From Macrotis lagotis (taxonomy: Eukaryota > Chordata > Mammalia > Peramelemorphia > Peramelidae): a DNA stretch of 64,000 bases. Position 1 is the stretch's first letter; every line of letters begins with the position of its first letter. The position numbers and the translations under genes were made by a program. The notes beneath the pieces were generated by a model. That model did not search any database. It was given only the letters and a program-made list of their open reading frames with translations, and was not told the origin of the DNA. Shown one piece after another: positions 56,041 to 64,000 of this stretch. Where the stretch lies: NCBI RefSeq assembly GCF_037893015.1, contig NC_133666.1, forward strand, positions 224,393,258 to 224,457,257, given 5' to 3'.

Positions 56041-56059
56041 AAGAGATCACATTTCAGAG

Positions 56060-57180
56060 CAAGTGCTGATCTCCCTCAGTAAAATTTTCACTAATACAGG
56101 AATTCCCTATACTAATTAAATTGCAATTCCAGTTTCTTATCTCAAAATGACCAGAGCAAAAGAATAGTAATTCATGGGCTTTAAGGAGCCTGAAGGGCCA
56201 GCTCTAGTGGAATGGTCTAGTAATCTATAATTGGCCCTGATGTGAGCCACATAAAGGCATCAGTGTAATTCTTATCAAATCTGAATAACAAAATAAAGTA
56301 AAAAGAAATAGTTAATATGTTGGATGATTGATATCACCTACATAGGTGAGATAGACAATCAGCCTCAGTCTCTATCTCCTCTACCTCTACCACCACCAAC
56401 ATCCCTTTACCACAAGGGAACTTTGTGAACTTCAGAGAGTAGGTAAATTTTTGCCATCAGTCTTGTAGTTCATTTAATGCAATGTACGTATCAGGAGCCA
56501 AGGGCAAACTGGACAAAGGGAAGAAAGGAAGTTTCAAAACAGCAAAAAGCCTATAAGAAAAATTATACCATCTCTAGAAGAGATTCATTTAGGACCCCCA
56601 CAAAGGAGAGGAAAAGATTTAAAGCAACAATAGCTCTGAATTACTCCTTGGTCACATGTATTCTCTTATCTTGAGCTCACATTCCTTTGCACTCTGTATG
56701 TACTGGGGAAAAAGTATATATCACAGACTTTGAGAGTGGGAAGAAGTTTTGTACAAACTCTTCTTATTATACAATTTTAGTAAATGTCCCTTTCTAAAAG
56801 TTAATTGAGTCTGACATACCATGCCAAACCTCCTAGAGCTACTCCTGAAATCATGAGAAGACATAAAGCATCTACCATCTGGGGACCTAACTTGCCAGTG
56901 CAACTGGGAGTTGACGAAGTAAATCCAGAGCATATGCTACATGTTGAAGAAGGATTAGATTTGTTTTACTTGGCGCCAGAGGACAGAAAACTAGAAGTAA
57001 ATGGGTAGGACTTTCAGAGGCAAATTTTGGCTCAATATAGGATTAAAAAATCATTGCATGGTCTTACTCAGGAGGTAGTAAGTTCTCCATCATTGCAGAT
57101 TTGCAGGTAAGGGATAGGCAGCTACCTTTTTTTTTTCTTAGCCAAAGGATTGAACCAGATATTAATGTATCAATTACATA
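56060..57180. other. Unassigned intron sequence with one coding-like stretch
   Basis: No repeat recognised. 56805-57008 (+) reads open for 67 codons (from a TTG) with a protein-like composition, but I cannot match it to a family. Confidence 0.4.
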
Positions 57181-57189
57181 CCTTACATA

Positions 57190-57265
57190 CCTTTATTCCT
57201 AGGATTAAATGAGACGATGCATGTAAAGTATTTTGCAGACCTTAAAACACTATATAAATTTAACT
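57190..57265 (+). mobile_element. MON1/MIR 3' end fragment
   Basis: GGATTAAATGAGACGATGCATG, AAGTATTTTGCAGACC, AACACTATATAAAT. Confidence 0.65.
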
Positions 57266-57710
57266 TATTATTCTGTAAAGTATTAAACAGATTGCAATTA
57301 GCATTTTAATGCCCTGCACTAGCTCACTATGTCTAACTTTGATATTCAATTAACGCTAATTTAATATATGATTGAATAAACATATCGAAGAAGAAAGATC
57401 AACTTTTAAAAACTGGCAGTATGAAAGTTGGGACTGACTTTTTTTGTTATTCATCATTCCCACATTTCATCACTTCCTAGAATATTGACCAGAAGATAGA
57501 ATGTATGGAAATCTGGTTAGTCAGGCTCCCTTATTAACTGTTTAGGGTAGGGGGGCAGAGGTATAGGAGGAAGTGCTAGAGGATGTGAATGAGAGAGTTG
57601 AAATAATTGATTCAAACAATATTATTGGATTATCCATCTTTTCTTTGGTCCCAACTACCATGAATAATTATGCTCTGATAATATAATATTTTGAGTTAAG
57701 GGGAGGGGGA

Positions 57711-57777
<67 letters not shown>
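57711..57777. repeat. (GA)n-(GACA)n microsatellite
   Basis: GA units to about 57727, then about 12 GACA units to 57777. Confidence 0.97.
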
Positions 57778-57864
57778 CTTGGTTCTCTATGAAACAACTT
57801 TAACTTACCTAAGTTTTTGCTTTTCCCAAGGCCAGAACTCATCTTTTCCCTTCAATGAGCGAAT

Positions 57865-58000
57865 GAAAAAGTATCATTAAGCATTTACTGTGTGTTAGAC
57901 AGTCTTTGAAATGCCAGGGAAAGGAATACAAAATTACAAGTTACTTCCTGACCTCAAGGAACTCACACACTAACAAAGAGAGCTCATCTAAGGGAGATCT
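57865..58000 (-). mobile_element. L2-clade LINE 3' fragment (antisense)
   Basis: CATTAAGCATTTACTGTGTGTTAGAC, CTTCCTGACCTCAAGGAACTCACAC. Confidence 0.72.
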
Positions 58001-59930
58001 GAGAGAGGGTTATTTTGATCACAGAGGTCAGAGAAATAGTGAATGGAGTGAGAGTGTAACTTTTAGCAAGTTGATATTACTGGATAGTAAATCCCCCAAA
58101 CTGACTCTTTATTGGGGTCAGATTGAAAGAACTGAACTTCACCATTTTTTCTCAAAATTTCAACTAAATTCCAAAGACTCTTCTCAGCAAATGAATGTTT
58201 TTCCTATATTTTGTTTCATAATAAACATGTTTCATCTCAGGGTAAAATTCATTTTGTAGTGATTTCATCTTCTTTTGGATCTGAAGATATGGTAAAATTT
58301 CCCACCCACACAATAGTTCATATTGACCCTGCCCTGCCTTGTCCTGCCCATCATTTCTTTAAAAAGCTGAATGGTTCTAAGTTCTTCCAATTATCCTTTA
58401 TAAAAATGTGTAAAACTAGCTGAATAATGCCTTAAGAGAGTATTGCAACATGGTTTATAACCTTAAAAGAGGAGAACCATTAAAAAAAAAACACACACAA
58501 AACCTTGAGTTCTATTTGGTGGAGGAAGGGGAGGGGATTTTTTTTTAATGTCACAAAACAAATGAACTTCTATTATCAGCCCTAATAGACCATGACTTGT
58601 TCAAAAAAGAAAAATTTTAAAAATCAAGAGAGACCATGCTGGAATATAATTCAGACTGCTATTTCTGAATCTCTCTCTGAGCAGTGAGATTGTGAGAGGG
58701 TTTTGCCCATAACCACACATTCAAATGAGATTGTCTAATGTGGCTGTAACAGTGAATCACAGAGGAAAGAGATTCTGCTGGAATGTGATGCTTTCTTTTT
58801 TTTCCTCCGAGGGCTCCTCCTCTCCCTTATCCCACCTCTTCTTTCCCTGTCATTACTAACTGGTGCCGGTTCAAACTGGCTAGCTCCAGCCTTCGCAGCA
58901 TCCTCTCTGTGATTCTCAGCTTTTGTTCTCATTTAGAACAGAGCATTACTTCTTGCTTCTTAGGCAGCTTGTGTAATTAGCCTGAAAGCTGCCAAATATT
59001 GCAACACATCCTTTGATAAGCTATTAATGACAAGATAACTAAAAGGGATATTTTATCCTCAAAGCAAATACAATTATATGTTAATAATTTCACTTCAGGT
59101 ACAAGGATATTTTATTTATTCTTTTGGCACTGATGGTCAAAATAACTGTAATCCCCTGTTTATATTTAATTTTCCCTGTTTACTGCCTCTCATGAGTAGT
59201 TACAGGGATATTTATATCAACAAAGAAAGGTAAACCAAATATGGAACATTCACCAATTCTTAAATTTTCTTCCATAGGAAAGCTAGGGAGAGTAAAGAGT
59301 ACTCACTTCTTCAAAATCATTCAAATATGGCACAGTGGAAGCTGGAAAATGTCACTGAAACTCCTGTTACATGAATTGTCTTAAGTTCTAAATTAAGGAA
59401 TAGAAAAACACTTCAGGAGTTAGCAAGTATAAATCTCTTGTTTTAATCTAGGAAAAAAATTGAAGTTTAAAGAGATTTATACCCCAGTATTATACTGACA
59501 AAGTGTCAGAGCCTAGCTCCTCTGACTCCAGAAACAACTTGAAGAGGGAAAGACATTTCTTAAATAATAACTATTTTCAAAATAAACAAACATTCTTATT
59601 GAGGATAAGAAGGGCAATGTGAAAGCAACCAATCAACCCTACATTCTGAGGAATGATAGCCTAATTTGTTTTAAGGTCACTTTGGGCTATTAGCCCCAAA
59701 TTCATCACTTCACTTTCTTTACCATTATAGCAGACTAAAGGTATGTGCTACAATTTCTAGGCTTTCCTACGTAGATGTAATTCCTAGGTCTACCTCTATT
59801 TTTTTTTCCTTAGAAGAAAGAGGAGATGGGAGCACAGTATGGCAAAGGGGAAGCCAAGAGGTGTCAGACTAAGAATGCTTTGAGACATCCCTGTTTACCA
59901 GCTCAGACATAATTGATTAGAGTCTAGTAA
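58000..59930. other. Repeat-poor intron sequence
   Basis: No mobile element recognised over about 1.9 kb apart from a possible MIR scrap near 59480-59530. 58680-59060 has a mixed, non-repetitive composition that could be conserved noncoding sequence. Confidence 0.45.
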
Positions 59931-59934
59931 ATGC

Positions 59935-60130
59935 ATACATGTATGTGTGTATATATATATGCATATACATACACATTTATATACTGTATTTTTATATTTA
60001 TATACACATACACACTCAACATATTCACATACACACATATATACTCACTTATGTATCTATAAAAACACATATATTTATATGGTCATACCTATCTATATAC
60101 ACAAATATACATACACATACATATACAAAG
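59935..60130. repeat. TATA/CACA low-complexity tract
   Basis: Alternating purine-pyrimidine TACATA/CACATA units of about 195 bases, giving false Tyr/His/Ile-rich frames. Confidence 0.9.
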
Positions 60131-61050
60131 CTAAAAATCAACTAGCTGAGAAAGTGGTGGTGTCAAACCAAGCCTATCCCAAGTGCTTATATACCCACTC
60201 TGGTTCATGTCAGGCTCTGTACCTTCTTCTAACTGAAAATATTTTCTTTAGCTAATGGATATCTGAAAGAGATTTCCCCATGACCAGAGAGGTGACAGAC
60301 AAGCTAGAGGTGTATGAAACACCTGTCTCCATACTCTGTTCATGTTTACATTTAAGCACAGAACTGTATGGAATTGTGGCATTGTGTTTGTAGAGGGTCC
60401 ATTTGCAGATAGTGGTCTAGTTTAGTATCAGCACCATAAAAACCACAGATAAACCACTGAGTTAGAATGAATGTCCTTCTCTTAGACTTCTTTTTTCTAC
60501 AGAGAAATCTGGACAATTTTACAGACATATTTATTTCTTGGTGAAATTGCTTTTAGCCTGAAATGGGCTCCTGTCTGTCATAGAATACAGTCGAGCTCAT
60601 TTTCCAGATACGGACAGAGTCAAACACAGCCTGGCATGAGATCCAAGTTCTTAAAAAAGAGACAGTGTGGGCTGATGAATTCTCAGCCTGTTTACATTCT
60701 TTCCCTGAAGTGATTGCAGTTCTCTGCAGTTCTGCTGTTCTGCAACACTAGGAGCTGTTTACATTGTACAGGCCCTAAAGGAGGAAAGATTCCTATGGAG
60801 CTTCTAAGGTAAAATTTAGAAGGCTGAATGAAAATGAGAACATGAAGCAGTTAATCTGGGGAACTTGTCATTCTTCCGTTGTGTAAGGAGGTTAAACTCA
60901 GAAGGATAGGATCACATACCTGCATGGTCAACTATTAATAGGTATCAGCTCTGAAGAAGTGAGATAAGAGCCTTCTTCCCTATCTTTTTAAGCTCTCCAG
61001 AAAAAAAAAAGGATATTAACTTCTTTTCTTGAGCTCCCCCACATATCACC
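60131..61050. other. Repeat-poor intron sequence
   Basis: No exon or mobile element seen. TGTTTACATT occurs twice (60689-60698 and 60756-60765). Confidence 0.45.
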
Positions 61051-61054
61051 TACC

Positions 61055-61125
61055 TCACAGGGTTGCTGTAAGGATCAACTGAGATAATAATGCATGTGAA
61101 AGCACATTGAAAATCAGAGAGTATA
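61055..61125 (+). mobile_element. MON1/MIR 3' end fragment
   Basis: CTCACAGGGTTGCTGTAAGGATC, CTGAGATAATAATGCATGTG. Confidence 0.65.
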
Positions 61126-62820
61126 GAGGACAGGAATCTTTTTTTTTAAATTCAATTAAAGGAAATGTAATGCCTCTCTTTTGATTCAATATTCCTAAAC
61201 TAAACATCAGTGAAAAACTGTCACAGATTTTAAGCTTATCCTTTTTTAAAACTATAAATCATCACATTTATCCTTACTGTTTATTGTACATTATACCTAC
61301 TCTGTTGAGTGCTTTATAGATAAAAGCATGAGTCCCCAATCTTTCCTTGTATCAGAAGGCAAATTCAAATTATAATTAGTGTATAATGAATCCAGAATGG
61401 CATTCAAGTTTCCTATCTTTTTTTAGGGTTCTATTCTATTCTGGAGGCTACATTATACAAATAATACACTGAAATTAACATTATCTTCATAGCCCACACA
61501 TCATAATAATGCATCTAAACAGAATAAGGGAAAGAAAATCAATGTCTTAAAAGTGATGCGCTTCATACATTCATTTAATGGAGAGATGTTAAAAGGCATA
61601 CTTTGTACCTAATGAAAAATGAATTTCTCTTGGTTACTATTTTAAAAATATATTTTGAGGCTTCAACTGACAACATGCTTTCATATCTAGTTCCAATATT
61701 CTATTTTCCAAGCTAGAAAGAGGTGAGTTATGATTTTCATTTTCTGAAGATTTATCCTTTCTAGTCCAATGGAACATCTTACCAGTTCTTTTTAGTTTTA
61801 TTTTTAAAAACTATACCTATAAGGTAAAAATAGTTACTCCAATATAAAAGACGAAGTCACTTGTCCCAAATTCCAACGGCTCCTAGCTCTCAATCAATCT
61901 TCCAATTTCATTTCCAGGGCTCTTTTCTCAACTTCAAGTAACAGATAAATTCTGTGTTGTGTGATTTAACTCAGTTTCCTCATATGAAATGAGGTGATAA
62001 GATCAGGTGATTTTTTAAAGGTCCCTTTTAGATGGAAATGACATGATCTAATAATGTCTTGCATTATCCCCCATTCATTGAGTTTCTTTGCAGTGTCACT
62101 GAAAATCTCACATGTAAAGTCTGAGCCAAAGGATTTGTTATGTTAAGAATGTTCTCCAACTGTTTCTAATCTGAGATCATATAGGTTCTGATTCCAAAAT
62201 TACATGATTATACTATTTGTACCAAGTCTAGGAATACTAAAAGCTTTCTCAAGGAAATCTACAGCAGTAGGAAAAAAAGAAAGTTTTCATTACCTATATG
62301 GGTGAAAAAAATCCAAGTACATGAATAATACTATCTATTATCAGGATTATGGCATCCAACTATTGCACAGTGAGGCAGCTCACTGAATTAGTTCATTTTG
62401 TGTACCTTTGACAGTTATTCAGAGAGATAATGAGCTAAGTCTAGAAACTGGTATATAGAGACATTGGGATTTACACTTGAGAAATGGTGTAATGCTTTCT
62501 AAAATTCTGCATTCACTGCTCCTACAAATATCTACCTCTTTAATACCGATATTCTCCTCATGGTTGCCAAATATGAAAATACTACAATCTTGGGAAAATA
62601 ATCCAAAGGAAAAGGAAAGGTGAATGGAAAGCACTAGCAGATTGTACCACATTATTGATGATGAGTAGAATGTGAGAAATGATGTAAAAGACATTTCTCA
62701 TCCTAGGAATAGAAAAGAAAGTGAATTGGTCATGTAGCAAAAATAAGAGGTCACAGAGAAACCCAGGTGGCATACAGGTGGTTATACCCCAGATAATAAA
62801 GTAATAAAAGGAAGAGATTC
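61126..62820. other. Unassigned intron sequence
   Basis: About 1.7 kb without recognised repeat, exon or RNA gene. Confidence 0.45.
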
Positions 62821-62829
62821 TCCAGGGTA

Positions 62830-63300
62830 ATAGGGGGTCAGTAAGTTAATAAGCATTTATTAAGCACTTAACTATGTGCCTGTCATTCAGTATTTATTGC
62901 CTGTTAATGTGCTTAACACTGTGCTAAGTGTTGAAGATACAAAGAAATCAGCAAAAGACAGAACTTGCTTTGATGAGTTCACAATCTATTGAGGGAGATA
63001 GCATGTAAAAAAAATCATGAATTAGCTAAGATAACAAGGAAATAATAAACAGAGGGAAAGCACAAGTATTAAATGCTGGGGATAGAAAGAAAGGCAAAAT
63101 CCCAGAACCCAATCATTGATTTAAAAAAGCAGACATTATAAAGGGAGAAGTAGCCAGTAAATAATAAGGTACAAACAACAAAGGGAGAGGATAAAGGTAA
63201 GCTGTCAGGGAAAGGCATGAAAAAGTTTCCTCAAAAAGTTCAAGGGTGGAGAAATCCTTCAAAGAATCATAGAGGCGAGTGACAAACATGAGGTCACAAC
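62830..63300 (-). mobile_element. L2-clade LINE 3' fragment (antisense)
   Basis: GTTAATAAGCATTTATTAAGCAC, GTGCTTAACACTGTGCTAAGTG, TTGATGAGTTCACAATCTATTGAGGG, AACAGAGGGAAAGCAC, in the L2-type 3' order (reversed). Confidence 0.78.
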
Positions 63301-64000
63301 CAAGTCATTAAAGTCATAAAGAAATGCATCTGCCCAGGGCATATTATTTGTAGCTCCTTATAAGTATTTGTTGATAGATTAATAAACTACAAACTTTCTG
63401 ATACTTTTTAGGTTTTATTTCTGTCCATTTTCTCTAAAGAAGATTCGTTTTAGGGTAAATGGACTATATTGTACTACTCTAGGTAATCAATTTGCCAGTT
63501 AGAAGTCATAATGAAATAGTTGTGAATTAAATGTATAAATCTTCTAAAGAATAGCACTGACTCAAGGTGGCTTCGCAGAACCGCCTGTAGAGCTAGGGGA
63601 AGGACTGCCAGGAAACATGAGGTCATTTGTGTCCCAATCAACATCAGAGGAACCTTTGGAACGATGGCTCCACCAATTGCTCCTTTTTTCTCATCCAGGA
63701 AAAAGTGATTCTTCATTGGAGTCCCTTTGGCCTGTTTAAAGAGGCTGTTTCAGGAGGAGTGCATCAATAGCAGGGCCACTTTATTTCAATTACCCACTAG
63801 AGAAATAAGATTCTTATGATAATTGGACACTCATATGAAAGCACCACACACTTCCTTAATCTCCTAGCTCAGATCTGGGAATGAAGAAAGACATCACTGA
63901 TAGATAGCAACAAATAAAAGGAAGCATCCACTCCTTATAACTTGGGCAAAGGCACTACTAATTCTGGGGTTATTGTTAGTTTTGTATGGTTAGAGCCTGG
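63301..64000. other. Unassigned sequence with a coding-like stretch at 63545-63720
   Basis: No repeat recognised. Both strands are open across much of 63540-63716; neither translation resembles ADGRV1 or another family I recognise. Confidence 0.35.

Larger units (their letters stand above)
15811..64000 (-). other. ADGRV1: ADGRV1 intron upstream of the exon (partial)
   Basis: The exon's acceptor is at 15811. No segment coding for the preceding TM1-TM2 part or the GPS motif was recognised to the right, so this intron appears to exceed 48 kb. It contains scattered SINEs, L2 and L1 fragments and microsatellites with stretches of sequence that I cannot assign. A short or divergent exon could have been missed by eye. 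Confidence 0.6.

Noticed and set aside
57711..57777. CRISPR-like regular repeat
   Set aside because: It is a plain (GACA)n microsatellite with no spacers, and the DNA is mammalian.
58735..58932. 65-codon minus-strand Arg/Lys-rich frame
   Set aside because: Short, without family match; more likely noncoding sequence.
1..64000. Endogenous retrovirus
   Set aside because: No LTR pair, primer-binding site or gag/pol/env-like frames were recognised; the RT motifs present are of L1 and L2 type.

Overview
The window is intron-dominated DNA from a marsupial nuclear genome. The best fit is a dasyuromorph (Tasmanian devil, quoll, dunnart or antechinus type). The evidence is at least eight copies of a tRNA-derived SINE with the head GGGGCAGCTAGGTGG and tail CACTTAACCCCATTGCCTTGCAAAA, which resembles WSINE1. 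It is joined by older MAR1/MON1-type SINEs, marsupial L1 and ORF1-only 'half-L1' (HAL1-like) elements, and L2-clade LINE pieces. There are no bacterial genes, operons, CRISPR arrays or recognisable retroviruses.

Only one protein-coding exon was found: 15694-15810 on the minus strand. It has a strong splice donor and a polypyrimidine/AG acceptor, and it reads as 39 uninterrupted codons matching the end of TM2, extracellular loop 1 and the start of TM3 of ADGRV1 (VLGR1/GPR98). So the gene runs right to left: 1-15693 is its downstream intron here and 15811-64000 its upstream intron. The neighbouring exons (TM1-TM2 side; the following SVNFWY side) were looked for and not seen.

1-15259 is almost entirely retrotransposons in a mirrored layout. 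A minus-strand L1 (about 300-7500) and a plus-strand L1 (about 7660-15259) lie head to head, and each is split by a HAL1-like element in its host's orientation (2766-6152 and 9131-11878). SINEs, trinucleotide and (TA)n arrays, and a tailless U6 snRNA retropseudogene (14498-14590, with a 14-bp target duplication) are nested inside.

15.8-53 kb is intron with scattered WSINE-like insertions, often with target duplications of 12-18 bp, MAR1/MON1/MIR-type SINEs, an L2-clade LINE at 20.1-21.7 kb, L1 3' ends, antisense L2 pieces and many microsatellites.

53-64 kb is the least repetitive part. It holds a G+C-richer block (53.28-55 kb) and possible conserved noncoding stretches near 58.7-59.1 and 60.5-60.8 kb. 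No new biological system was found. The most informative points are the ADGRV1 exon with an L2 fragment forming its branch-point region, the mirrored nested L1/HAL1 block and the tailless U6 pseudogene.
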